From Bacteroidia bacterium (GTDB lineage Bacteria; Bacteroidota; Bacteroidia; Chitinophagales; Chitinophagaceae): a stretch of DNA of 64,000 nt. The notes beneath the pieces were generated by a model. The model saw nothing but the letters and a program-made list of their open reading frames with translations, made no database searches and was not told where the DNA came from. Shown in pieces: positions 8,518 to 17,545 of the stretch (its first letter is position 1; every line of letters starts with the position of its first letter). The DNA lies in assembly GCA_030429205.1 (NCBI GenBank), contig JAUICZ010000001.1, positions 920,806-984,805 of the forward strand. The letters run 5' to 3'. The position numbers were made by a program, and so were the translations under genes.

Positions 8518-10230
8518 TTACTGAGCCGGGCGAATATCTATCACTTTCATTTGCAGGGATACTCTTCCGTTGTATTCGTTTTCATCAATATTATATACAA
8601 TGTCGAATGGCTGTTGTGTGATATTATATTTATCTGCCAACCCAAATCCAATACCATCGATAATGCTGCCGTCGTGTTGATGTAGTACAAAACGTATATG
8701 CTGGTCTTTTACTACTCTTGTGTTACCCTGATAATCGTATACAAAACGGCTAACAAAAACGGGGCGCATATTTGCAGGGCCAAATGGCTCAAACTGTTTT
8801 AAGATATTGAAGAAACCGGGTTTTATGTCTGCAATTCTAATTTCAGCATCTATTTCTATTTCGGGTACTAGCAAGTCTGGTGTAATAGTGTTGGCAACTA
8901 CCGATTCAAACTTTTCTTTAAAAGAAGTTAGTTGCTCAGGAAGCATAGTTAATCCGGCAGCATAAAAATGCCCGCCGTAATTTTCTAACAGGTCGCTACA
9001 TTGGTCAATCGCATCGTATACATTAAAATCCCTTACAGATCGTGCAGACCCGGTTATTTTTCCATTGCTTTCAGTCAGGATAATAGTAGGCTTATAGTAG
9101 TGGTCGATTAGCCTGCTGGCAACAATCCCAACTACTCCTTTATGCCAATCATTTTTATACAGTACAGTTGTTTTGCGATGTTCTGTTAAAGAGTCGTCTT
9201 GCAGCATTTGCAGCGCTTCTTCTGTAGTGTTTTTGTCGATCTCTTTTCTGTCTGTATTATCTGAGTGTAAGGCTTCTGCCAGTTCAGGTACTTTAGTAAT
9301 ATCTTCTTCTACAAAAAGCTCAACAGCTTTTCTGGCATCGTCCATACGTCCTGCAGCGTTTACACGAGGACCTATTACAAACACCATGTCAGAAATGGTC
9401 AACTCCTTTTTTACATCTGCTAACTCCTTCAGTATTTTTATGCCTGAAGAAGGGTTGTTGTTTGCCTGTTTCAGACCGAAGTAAGCCAAAGTCCTATTCT
9501 CACCGTCTATTGGTACGATATCGGCAGCAATACTGGTTGCAACAAGATCTAAATATTGATGTGCTGTTTCATCGGGTAAGTTCCATGCTTTTGCTAATGC
9601 GCAAGCCAGCTTAAACCCAATGCCACAACCACTCAGTTCTTTATAAGGATACTGACATTCTTTCTGCTTGGGGTTGAGTATTGCAAATGCTGGTGGTAGT
9701 TGATCATCAGGAGTATGGTGGTCGCATACTATAACATCTATACCTAACGACTTTGCATAACTGATAAGTTCTATAGATTTAATGCCACAATCTAAAGTTA
9801 TCATCAAGGTATAGCCGTGTTCATGAGCATAGTCTATACCCGCTCTCGAAATTCCGTAACCTTCTCTGTAGCGATGTGGTATATAGTAGTTTAATGTTCC
9901 GCTATATTGGCTGCGCAAAAAAGAGTACATGACTGACACGGCTGTTGTCCCGTCTACATCGTAATCGCCATATACTAATATTGGTTCATCGCTCTCTAAT
10001 GCCTTTGTTATTCTATTAACAGCAGATTGCATGCCCAGCATCAAAAAAGGATCATGCAGGTGATCTATGGATGGTCTGAAAAATGTCTTTGCTGTATCAT
10101 AATCTTTAATGCCTCTAACTGCTAAAATTCGGCATAGAGCTTTATGTACGCCAAGTACGTCGTGTAAATGTTCTACGTCTTGATCGTCAGCAGGTTTTAT
10201 CGTCCATCTTTTATCAGACGTTATCGCCAA
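8518..10230 (-). CDS. recJ: Single-stranded-DNA-specific 5'-3' exonuclease RecJ
   Basis: RecJ degrades single-stranded DNA 5' to 3' in recombination and mismatch repair. The 570-residue product has DHH-family motif I YGDYDVDGTTA (D89, D91, D93) and the DHH motif CDHHTP at 169-174. The DHHA1 region includes SGSARSV-like sequence (TGSARSVRDFN) and GGH (NYGGHFYAAG), followed by a C-terminal OB-like domain. Length is typical. Its start overlaps the end of the upstream kmo gene by 17 nt, which points to translational coupling. Confidence 0.96.
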   Translation of the reverse strand: MAITSDKRWTIKPADDQDVEHLHDVLGVHKALCRILAVRGIKDYDTAKTFFRPSIDHLHDPFLMLGMQSAVNRITKALESDEPILVYGDYDVDGTTAVSVMYSFLRSQYSGTLNYYIPHRYREGYGISRAGIDYAHEHGYTLMITLDCGIKSIELISYAKSLGIDVIVCDHHTPDDQLPPAFAILNPKQKECQYPYKELSGCGIGFKLACALAKAWNLPDETAHQYLDLVATSIAADIVPIDGENRTLAYFGLKQANNNPSSGIKILKELADVKKELTISDMVFVIGPRVNAAGRMDDARKAVELFVEEDITKVPELAEALHSDNTDRKEIDKNTTEEALQMLQDDSLTEHRKTTVLYKNDWHKGVVGIVASRLIDHYYKPTIILTESNGKITGSARSVRDFNVYDAIDQCSDLLENYGGHFYAAGLTMLPEQLTSFKEKFESVVANTITPDLLVPEIEIDAEIRIADIKPGFFNILKQFEPFGPANMRPVFVSRFVYDYQGNTRVVKDQHIRFVLHQHDGSIIDGIGFGLADKYNITQQPFDIVYNIDENEYNGRVSLQMKVIDIRPAQ

Positions 10231-11593
10231 AGTCCAGATCTTTTACAGATTTATGGTAGTCGGCTATCCAGCTATCCAGTTTGCCAATAAACGATTCATC
10301 TTCAATATTACTGAAGAAGTTGCCTGCTTCCATTATCTGTTGTAATAGTTTGTCTTGTGCCTCTATACAGCTTTTTGCAGTGCTGTATGGTATATGTGTA
10401 AAAGACACCATTTCGTATACTGATATAAACTCTTTCGGGTATCTGCGCACCAGCTCTTTCTCAATTTTCTTGCGGTCTAAGAACTCCTGATCAGCTACTT
10501 TATCGCGCATTTCTACAAAGTTCTTCAATGCCAATTCTGCAACAGCATCTCCGTTAGGCTTGCGCATTTCATTATACGATTTGAGTATTGTAGCCCAGTC
10601 GTCTCCGTGCTTATCCATCAGGCCGGCAAGTATGGTGCAGTCTTCAAACCCTGCGTTCATTCCTTGTCCGTAAAAAGGAACAATGGCATGAGCAGCATCA
10701 CCTAATAGCGCACTTTTATCTTGGTAATACCATGGATCTACAAATGTAGTAATGAGTGATGAAGTAGGATTCCCGAAGAAGTCTTCCATAAGGGTAGGCA
10801 TTTTAGACACTGCATCAGGAAATTGTTCATTAAAGAAAGCCTTTACCTGATCCTCTGTTTTAAGGTTCTCGAAAGATTGCTCCCCCTCGAAAGGTAGAAA
10901 CAATGTACAGGTAAAATTGCCGTCAGTATTTGGCAGGGCAATCATCATGAAGTTTTTGCGTGGCCATATATGTAAGCCGTCTTCTTCTATCTGTAAGCTT
11001 CCATCGGCTAAAGGAGGAATACTGAGTTCCTTATATCCGTGTTTCAGATAAAAGTGCTGAGCATCTACCCTGTCCATATAGGTATAGCTTTTGCGTAGTG
11101 CAGAGTGTGCACCATCAGCACCCAATATAAGGTCTGGTTTTACCTCTACCTGTTCGCCGTCAGGCTTTTCAATGTGTAATATATTGTTAGGTACATCTAC
11201 GCTGTTACACTTATGTTCAAAATTTATGGTAACACCATGCTCCTCTGCAAGAGTCATCAGTCTTTTATTCAACTCTCCTCTGCTTACAGAATATATAGCC
11301 TCTTTGTTAGCTCCATAATACTGTAAAGCAGAGCTTCCGTCTGCCTGGTGCAAATAGCGCCCATACATTGGTATGGCCAGCTCTTCAATATCTTTTCTTA
11401 AGCCAGCAAGGTCTAAAGCACGCCATCCGCGCTCACTCATAGCAAGGTTAATAGATTTACCTGCAGATAACGATTTTGAACGCATATCCGGCCTGCGTTC
11501 GTAAACGGTAACCTCGTAACCGCGCTTTTTTAATAAGATTGACAATAAAGAGCCGACTAAGCCGGCACCTAATACCGTAATGTGACGTGCCAT
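10214..11593 (-). CDS. kmo: Kynurenine 3-monooxygenase
   Basis: This flavoprotein hydroxylates L-kynurenine to 3-hydroxykynurenine using NADPH and O2. I chose the ATG at 11593 (MARHITVLGAGLVGS), since longer starts at 11599 and 11644 add no family sequence. The dinucleotide-binding GAGLVGSLLSILLKKRGYEV lies at the N-terminus, followed by YERRPDMR and the KMO-type GKSINLAMSERG. The FAD motif LLGDAAHAIVPFYGQGMNAG is present. The remainder fits KMO rather than other PheA/UbiH hydroxylases. No other tryptophan/NAD pathway gene is in the window; its partner here is recJ. Confidence 0.92.
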   Translation of the reverse strand: MARHITVLGAGLVGSLLSILLKKRGYEVTVYERRPDMRSKSLSAGKSINLAMSERGWRALDLAGLRKDIEELAIPMYGRYLHQADGSSALQYYGANKEAIYSVSRGELNKRLMTLAEEHGVTINFEHKCNSVDVPNNILHIEKPDGEQVEVKPDLILGADGAHSALRKSYTYMDRVDAQHFYLKHGYKELSIPPLADGSLQIEEDGLHIWPRKNFMMIALPNTDGNFTCTLFLPFEGEQSFENLKTEDQVKAFFNEQFPDAVSKMPTLMEDFFGNPTSSLITTFVDPWYYQDKSALLGDAAHAIVPFYGQGMNAGFEDCTILAGLMDKHGDDWATILKSYNEMRKPNGDAVAELALKNFVEMRDKVADQEFLDRKKIEKELVRRYPKEFISVYEMVSFTHIPYSTAKSCIEAQDKLLQQIMEAGNFFSNIEDESFIGKLDSWIADYHKSVKDLDFGDNV

Positions 11594-11734
11594 ATTCATT
11601 TGTTTTTTCGGGATTGGCAAAATACTAAAGTATTTACAAAGCAATGGTGTTGTTTTATGAGGTTTTTAAGAAACCTTATTGTTAAAATTAACTATATGTA
11701 ACTATTGCATTCATTGAATTGTAGCGGAAGTTGT

Positions 11735-11742
11735 TACTTTTG
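11735..11742 (+). promoter_or_regulatory. -7 promoter box for lepB
   Basis: TACTTTTG matches TAnnTTTG, with ATTG at 11713-11716 as a weak upstream element. The predicted start is near 11748, 18 nt before the lepB ATG. Confidence 0.45.
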
Positions 11743-11765
11743 GCATTCAACTTATTATAAGCCAT

Positions 11766-12953
11766 ATGCGATTAGCCTTTTGGAGAAAAAAAGAAGATAA
11801 AGACAAAAAGAAAAAGAAGTCGTTTTTGCGAGAATGGTTAGATGCTGCTGTGTTTGCTGTAATAGCGGCAACACTTATTCGTACATTTTTTATTGAGGCA
11901 TATACCATCCCGACACCATCTATGGAAGGTAGTTTATTAGTAAACGACTATTTGTTTGTTAGCAAGGTTGCATATGGTCCCCGTACTCCGATGACGCCGG
12001 TAGCAGTACCTTTGGTGCATAATACCATATTTGGAGGAGAGTCTTACTCAAAGTCGGTACAGTGGGGCTACCATCGTCTGCCAGGTTTTGGCGATGTGGA
12101 GCGTAATGATGTAGTGGTGTTCAATTTCCCCAATGGTGATACTGTAATTAAAGAAATGCCGGAAAGGGACTATTATACAGAGTGCAGGGTAGATGGACGA
12201 GATAAAATATTGGCTTATTATGACATCATAACCCGCCCGATTGATAAAAAGGATAACTACATTAAAAGATGTGTTGCCTTACCGGGAGATGAGCTGCAGG
12301 TGAAGGATGGAGAAGTATATATAAATGGTAAAAAAGAAGAGACATGGCCGCATGTGCAGTATGAATATGTTGTTGCAACAAACGGCCAATCTTTTTCAAT
12401 GGATTTTTTAGAAGAACATGGGATTATGCCACCGGGTATAGATGGAGGTGCGTATATATTTTTGCTGGAAAACGAAGATGTTGATGTGATAAAGAACCTG
12501 CCACAGGTAACATCAATTAAGAGAAAATGTGAGCCGGAGGGTATGGTAATACCACATGCCAGATATCAGGTTTTTCCGCATGATGTAAAGCATTTTAACT
12601 GGAACAGAGATTTTTATGGCCCGTTGACAATCCCTAAGGAAGGAGCTACAGTACAGTTAACTCCTGAAAATATAGCTTTGTACAGAAGATTGATAGATGT
12701 TTATGAGGGTAATGATTTTGAAGAAAAAGGTGGTAAGTTTTATATAAACGGCAAAGAGGCAACCAGCTATACTTTTAAAATGGATTACTTCTGGATGATG
12801 GGCGATAACAGACATAATTCATTAGATTCTCGTTATTGGGGTTTTGTGCCAATGGATCATATAGTTGGTAAAGCATCTTTTGTTTGGTTTAGCCATATGG
12901 ATGGAATAAGATGGAGTAGGTTGTTTAGAGGTGTTAGCTCGTTAAGCAAATAG
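11766..12953 (+). CDS. lepB: Signal peptidase I
   Basis: LepB removes signal peptides at the outer face of the inner membrane. The 395-residue product has a Lys-rich cytoplasmic start and one membrane helix at about 23-41. The catalytic serine is S52 in PTPSMEGSL, and the general-base lysine is K167 in YIKRCVALPGD. Box E, MMGDNRHNSLDSRYWGFV, is near the C-terminus. It is longer than proteobacterial LepB because of a roughly 150-residue insertion after K167, usual in Bacteroidota. The cytochrome c gene follows after 8 nt and is probably co-transcribed. Confidence 0.96.
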   Translation: MRLAFWRKKEDKDKKKKKSFLREWLDAAVFAVIAATLIRTFFIEAYTIPTPSMEGSLLVNDYLFVSKVAYGPRTPMTPVAVPLVHNTIFGGESYSKSVQWGYHRLPGFGDVERNDVVVFNFPNGDTVIKEMPERDYYTECRVDGRDKILAYYDIITRPIDKKDNYIKRCVALPGDELQVKDGEVYINGKKEETWPHVQYEYVVATNGQSFSMDFLEEHGIMPPGIDGGAYIFLLENEDVDVIKNLPQVTSIKRKCEPEGMVIPHARYQVFPHDVKHFNWNRDFYGPLTIPKEGATVQLTPENIALYRRLIDVYEGNDFEEKGGKFYINGKEATSYTFKMDYFWMMGDNRHNSLDSRYWGFVPMDHIVGKASFVWFSHMDGIRWSRLFRGVSSLSK

Positions 12954-12961
12954 TAGTTATT

Positions 12962-13342
12962 ATGATATTTAGATCGCTCATTACAATAGGGCTCGTTATA
13001 TTATTTGCTTCTTGCGGATCTGAAGAAGAGGCTGCAAGCAGTACTGAAACAGGTGCAAAAGTAGAAATGAGTCACGGACAAAAACTGTTCAACGATTACT
13101 GCCTTCAATGTCATTCACTAGTAGCAAATAAGGTTGGCCCCAGCTTGCGTGGCGCATTAGAGCGTTGGGACAACGATACCTCGCGTATTGCAGCGTTTAT
13201 AAAAAATGCTAAAGAAACTATAGATAGCGGAGATCCACGCGCTGTACAAGTAGCAGAAGAGTGGAATAATACCTTAATGACACCTATGCCACATTTGACA
13301 GATGAAGATATAGCTGCTTTGCTGGAGTATATGGCAAAGTAG
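12962..13342 (+). CDS. Cytochrome c lipoprotein
   Basis: The 126-residue protein has a lipoprotein signal ending FASC (Cys18), an Ala/Ser/Thr-rich linker, and a class I cytochrome c domain. Haem attaches at CLQCH (C47, C50, H51). The likely axial Met is in LMTPMPHLTDEDI. It is probably an exported, membrane-anchored monohaem electron carrier. It lies 8 nt after lepB. No oxidase or dehydrogenase gene is adjacent, so the redox partner is unknown. Confidence 0.92.
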   Translation: MIFRSLITIGLVILFASCGSEEEAASSTETGAKVEMSHGQKLFNDYCLQCHSLVANKVGPSLRGALERWDNDTSRIAAFIKNAKETIDSGDPRAVQVAEEWNNTLMTPMPHLTDEDIAALLEYMAK

Positions 13343-13385
13343 TTTGCGTTGTATATTTGGACAATATTAGACCTCTATAACGATT

Positions 13386-14477
13386 ATGGTAAGAAATAAA
13401 GCCCCGCAAGGACCTCTTTTTGAAAAAGAAACAAGGTCTGCAATGGATGCAATATCTCAAGCACAATTCATTGCTTTTGCTCCTTATGTATTTCATGCAT
13501 CAGTATTATTGAGAGATAAAGGCATTTTAGGAGTAGTTGAAGCGGCAAGAGCAGAAGGCTTAAGTATTGAAGAAGTAACAGAAAAGGTAGACTTGCCTCA
13601 TTATGGAGTACGCATACTGCTTGAAGCGGGTTTAGGTATAGGTCTTGTTTTGAGAAAAGACAATAAATATACATTGTCTAAAACAGGGCACTTCTTTTTA
13701 AATGATAACATGACCCGCGTGAATACAGACTTTATGTTGGATGTATGTTACGAGGGATCCAAAGAGCTGGAAAGCTCAATAAAAGATAGTAAGCCAAACG
13801 GTTTAAAGTACTTAGGCGACTGGCCTACAATATATCAGGGTTTGTCTTTGTTACCTGAGCCTGCAAAAACCAGTTGGTTCAATTTCGACCACTATTATTC
13901 TGACCATACGTTCCCAGAGGCTATGCCAATGATATTTAAGCATCAACCTAAAAAGGTCATGGATATCGGAGCCAATACCGGGAAATTCAGCCTGGCGGCA
14001 CTTAATTATAACAACGATGTTGAGCTGGGTTTGGTAGATTTGGGTATACAGCTGAATGTAGCAAAAGGAAATATTGAAGAAGCGGGTTTGGCATCCAGAG
14101 CAACTTATCATGAAAGAAATGTTTTAGATAAGGATAGTGAGTTGCCTGAAGGTTATGATACCATTTGGATGAGTCAGTTCCTGGATTGCTTTGCTGACGA
14201 TGAAGTTGTATTCATTCTGGAAAAATGCCACAGAGCACTGAATGACGATGGTCGAGTATTTATTAATGAACTCTTTTGGGACAGACAAAAGTTTGAGGCA
14301 TCTGCTTTTAGTTTACAAATGACATCTTTGTATTTTACTACTATGGCCAACGGTAATAGCCAGATGTATGATAGTAAAGTGTTTTTGCAATTCATTGACA
14401 AAGCCGGATTTGAGATAGTAAGCAGTAAGGATAACATTGGCCAGGTACACACGATACTCGAATTGAAAAAGAAATAG
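13386..14477 (+). CDS. SAM-dependent methyltransferase (O-methyltransferase-like)
   Basis: The 363-residue protein has an N-terminal winged-helix dimerisation part (PHYGVRILLEAGLGIGLVLR, then KYTLSKTGHFFLND) and a class I Rossmann domain. SAM motif I is VMDIGANTG at residues 191-199. An acidic ELGLVDLG follows, and IWMSQFLDCFADDE is a post-motif region. This layout is that of hydroxyneurosporene/acetylserotonin-type O-methyltransferases. It opens a five-gene run ending with ketosynthases, so methylation of an aromatic or polyene product is a reasonable inference. The gap to the next gene is 17 nt. Confidence 0.85.
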   Translation: MVRNKAPQGPLFEKETRSAMDAISQAQFIAFAPYVFHASVLLRDKGILGVVEAARAEGLSIEEVTEKVDLPHYGVRILLEAGLGIGLVLRKDNKYTLSKTGHFFLNDNMTRVNTDFMLDVCYEGSKELESSIKDSKPNGLKYLGDWPTIYQGLSLLPEPAKTSWFNFDHYYSDHTFPEAMPMIFKHQPKKVMDIGANTGKFSLAALNYNNDVELGLVDLGIQLNVAKGNIEEAGLASRATYHERNVLDKDSELPEGYDTIWMSQFLDCFADDEVVFILEKCHRALNDDGRVFINELFWDRQKFEASAFSLQMTSLYFTTMANGNSQMYDSKVFLQFIDKAGFEIVSSKDNIGQVHTILELKKK

Positions 14478-14494
14478 TAATTACCCCTGTAATA

Positions 14495-15736
14495 ATGGAA
14501 AATAGTTTTGATGTTTTAATTATAGGTGCAGGCCCATCGGGAACTGTTGCAGCTTCTATTGTACATCAGGCAGGCCTGTCTGTAGGCATTGTAGAAAAAA
14601 CGCAGTTCCCAAGATTTGTTATTGGCGAAAGCTTATTGCCCAGATGTATGGAGGCCTTAGAAGAGGCTAAGTTCTTGGATGTACTAGAACAGCAAGGGTT
14701 TCAGAAAAAAGATGGAGCCAAGTTTGTAATGGGCGATAGTGTGTGTGACTTTACCTTTAAAGAGCAGTATACAAAGGGTTGGGGCTGGACTTGGCAAGTA
14801 CCTAGAGCAGATTTTGATAAAGTATTAGCAGACGAGTGCGAGCGCATGGGCATCCCTGTTTATTATCAAACAGAAGTTGTTGATATAAAGATCAATGAAG
14901 ATGGCTCATCTGTAACAACGGTAAAAACAGCTGATGATGCTACGCAAAGTATTGCTGCAAAATTTATAATCGATGGTAGTGGATATGGTAGGGTGATACC
15001 ACGAATGTTTGGGCTGGAAAGACAGTCGCATTTAAAACAACGTAAAACAATGTTTTGTCACTTGTCTGACCCAAGGCGAGAAAGCGTTTTTGAACCCAAT
15101 AGAATTACCGCTATTGTTCATAATCCCGAAACATGGATATGGGTAATACCTTTTTCTAACGGATTGACCTCTGTTGGGTATGTAGGTGAACCTGAATTTT
15201 TTGAACAGCTTGAAGGGACACCAGAAGAGCAATTCCGAGCGTTAATAAATAAGCAGCCTAAGCTTGCAGAAAGGTTTGAAGGTGTTGACATGGCCTTTGA
15301 ACCCCGTAGTTTACAAAGCTGGAGTGTTACTACTGACAAGTTTTATGGTAACGGATATGTGCTTACAGGTAACGTAACCGAGTTTTTAGACCCGATCTTT
15401 TCCAGCGGGGTAACCTTGGCTGCTGTATCAGCACAAATAGCCGCAAAGCTTGTAATAAAAAAGGTGAATGGCGAAGATGTTGATTGGGAAGAAGCTTATA
15501 TGAAACCAATGATGGAAGGCATAGATGTTTTCCGTACTTATGTAGATAAGTGGTACGACGGCACCTTGTATAAAATATTCTTTAGCAAAGGCCGTCAGCA
15601 AAATATCATCAACCAGATATGCTCTGTTTTGGCAGGATATGTTTGGGATGAGACCAATACCTTTGTATCTAAAAGAGAGAAAAGTCTGGATACATTAGCC
15701 AGGTATCTTGAAACAATGAACAGTGACTCAAATTAA
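14495..15736 (+). CDS. FAD-dependent oxidoreductase, tryptophan-halogenase-like
   Basis: The 413-residue flavoprotein begins with FAD-binding GAGPSGTVAASIVHQAG at about 11-27 and has PRFVIGESLLP. It contains WIWVIP at residues 214-219, matching the WxWxIP motif of flavin-dependent halogenases. A second Trp-rich stretch, GWGWTWQVPR, lies earlier. Halogenases of this clan add chloride to aromatic rings. Relatives in aryl-polyene and flexirubin clusters are often only called NAD(P)/FAD oxidoreductases, so chlorination is possible but not shown. It sits between the methyltransferase and three ketosynthase-like genes. Confidence 0.8.
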   Translation: MENSFDVLIIGAGPSGTVAASIVHQAGLSVGIVEKTQFPRFVIGESLLPRCMEALEEAKFLDVLEQQGFQKKDGAKFVMGDSVCDFTFKEQYTKGWGWTWQVPRADFDKVLADECERMGIPVYYQTEVVDIKINEDGSSVTTVKTADDATQSIAAKFIIDGSGYGRVIPRMFGLERQSHLKQRKTMFCHLSDPRRESVFEPNRITAIVHNPETWIWVIPFSNGLTSVGYVGEPEFFEQLEGTPEEQFRALINKQPKLAERFEGVDMAFEPRSLQSWSVTTDKFYGNGYVLTGNVTEFLDPIFSSGVTLAAVSAQIAAKLVIKKVNGEDVDWEEAYMKPMMEGIDVFRTYVDKWYDGTLYKIFFSKGRQQNIINQICSVLAGYVWDETNTFVSKREKSLDTLARYLETMNSDSN

Positions 15737-15744
15737 GATCAGGT

Positions 15745-16350
15745 TTGTACATCAAGAGTTGGATACACATAAATGATGATGGCGTTCTAAAGAATGGCAA
15801 TTCTGTTTTATCAGAAGTGGAGTTTGCCAAAATTGCAGAACCTCAGGATCTATACCGCAAGTTGTCTTACAGTTACATGAAGTTCTTCAAAATGGATTTA
15901 TTGTGTAAATGGGCATGGTTGGGTGCAGAGCTTTTATTACAAGATGATGGAAATGCTATTTATGAAAATGTCCCGATTGATAAAGCTGCTGTTACAATAG
16001 GTACCAAACATGGCTGTCTGGATGTAGATAAAAAATATGAGGATAGCAGAGCGGATATCCCAAGTCCTGCATTATTCGTTTATACGTTGCCCAATATCAT
16101 GTTGGGTGAGATATGCATCAGGCATGGATTTAAGGGGGAGCAACTTTGCACAGTAAGTGAGGGTTTTGATGCAGAAGAGCTCAACTTTTGGGTAGATGAT
16201 TTGTTAACAAGTAAAGGAATGGAGGCTTGTTTGTGTGGCTGGGCAGATGCGTATGAGGATAAAAAAGACATTTGTCTTTTTTGGGTAACAAAACAAGAGA
16301 CAAATACTCCGTTTACAAAACAAAATATCACTAGTATTTACAATAGCTAA
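15745..16350 (+). CDS. Half-length ketosynthase-like protein without catalytic Cys
   Basis: The start is TTG at 15745, as no ATG lies near the N-terminus of the frame. The 201 residues align with only the N-terminal half of a ketosynthase. KMDLLCKWAWLGAELLL matches the Lys/Phe helix, AVTIGTKHGCLDVD the GT.GG strand, and YTLPNIMLGEICIRHGFKG the PNxxxGxIxxxxGxxG segment. Where TACSS would carry the active Cys it has TVSEGFDAEE. No C-terminal thiolase half follows. It resembles the short chain-length-factor-like ketosynthase proteins (Ketoacyl-synt_2 type) of aryl-polyene clusters. It precedes the intact ketosynthase by 2 nt. Confidence 0.75.
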   Translation: MYIKSWIHINDDGVLKNGNSVLSEVEFAKIAEPQDLYRKLSYSYMKFFKMDLLCKWAWLGAELLLQDDGNAIYENVPIDKAAVTIGTKHGCLDVDKKYEDSRADIPSPALFVYTLPNIMLGEICIRHGFKGEQLCTVSEGFDAEELNFWVDDLLTSKGMEACLCGWADAYEDKKDICLFWVTKQETNTPFTKQNITSIYNS

Positions 16351-16352
16351 TA

Positions 16353-17543
16353 ATGAGTACGAAAGCGCATATAGTCAACACAGGTATTATCACATCTATT
16401 GGTGATAATACAGAGATGTGTTTACGTTCTTTATTAGAGGGTAAATCAGGAGTAGGAAAGGCAGAATATTTGAGTACATACTGGAAGGATGAACTACCTG
16501 TCTGCGAAGTGAAAAAAACTAACGAAGAGCTGGCCGCTATTACGAATATTAATAGTTCTTATCCCAGAACAGCTCTGCTGAGTGCTATTGCTGTGCAAGA
16601 GGTCTTGGGTGGGTATGATTTAAGTGGTTTGCGTATAGGTTTCTTTTCGGCAAACACTGTTGGTGGCATGGACCTTACTGAAAGTGTGTATGGTGAATTT
16701 AAAGACAATCCTGAAACAGCAGACTTTAACAATATTCGTCACCACGAATGTGGGGCAATAACAGAATTGGTGGCAGAGCATTTTGATATTAGTGATTTCG
16801 TCACCACGATCAGCACTGCATGTTCGTCATCAGCCAACAGCATTATGATGGCTGTAAAAATGATAGAGAAAGGCATGCTGGATGTTGCAGTGGCAGGGGG
16901 TGCGGATAGTATGTCGAAGTTTACATTGAATGGTTTCAATACCTTAATGATATTAGATAAAGAACCTTGTCAGCCGTTTGACAATAATCGTAGAGGGTTG
17001 AATTTGGGCGAAGGAGCAGGGTATGTATTATTAATGAGTAATGAAGCAATGCAGCGATGCAGTGCAAATTCAATATGTATTGTAAATGGTTATGCAAATG
17101 CTAACGATGCATATCACCAGACGGCCTCTTCACCGGACGGTATTGGTAATAAGCTAGCCATGAGCAATGCACTTAAGAAAGCAGGGTTGCAGCCCAAAGA
17201 TGTTGATTACATCAATCTGCATGGGACAGGCACTGCCAATAATGATAGCTCTGAAGGGAAAGCGGTACAGGACATATTTGAAGGTACCATACCAAAAGCA
17301 TCATCTACAAAGGCGTATACTGGGCATACGCTTGGCGCTGCAGGTGGCGTAGAAGCGGTGTTTAGTACATTGAGCATTCGTGATGGAATAGTATATCCTA
17401 ATATGCGCTGGCAAACACAAATGGAAGATATTGATTGGGGTGTGGTAACAGAGCTGCAAACAGGACAAGATATTAAACATGTTTTGTCTAACTCATTCGG
17501 GTTTGGTGGTAATTGTTCATCATTAGTATTTTCAAAAATCTGA
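16353..17543 (+). CDS. Beta-ketoacyl-ACP synthase (FabF-like, catalytically intact)
   Basis: This 396-residue condensing enzyme has all active-site residues: C157 in STACSSS, H290 in LHGTGT, K320 and H325 in KAYTGHTLGAAGG. It is distinct from the fatty-acid fabF at 54.4 kb. It lies between a half-length and a Cys-less ketosynthase homologue, which suggests a ketosynthase/chain-length-factor pair for polyene or aromatic polyketide extension. No acyl carrier protein gene is nearby, so the carrier must come from elsewhere. Confidence 0.9.
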   Translation: MSTKAHIVNTGIITSIGDNTEMCLRSLLEGKSGVGKAEYLSTYWKDELPVCEVKKTNEELAAITNINSSYPRTALLSAIAVQEVLGGYDLSGLRIGFFSANTVGGMDLTESVYGEFKDNPETADFNNIRHHECGAITELVAEHFDISDFVTTISTACSSSANSIMMAVKMIEKGMLDVAVAGGADSMSKFTLNGFNTLMILDKEPCQPFDNNRRGLNLGEGAGYVLLMSNEAMQRCSANSICIVNGYANANDAYHQTASSPDGIGNKLAMSNALKKAGLQPKDVDYINLHGTGTANNDSSEGKAVQDIFEGTIPKASSTKAYTGHTLGAAGGVEAVFSTLSIRDGIVYPNMRWQTQMEDIDWGVVTELQTGQDIKHVLSNSFGFGGNCSSLVFSKI

Positions 17544-17545
17544 TC

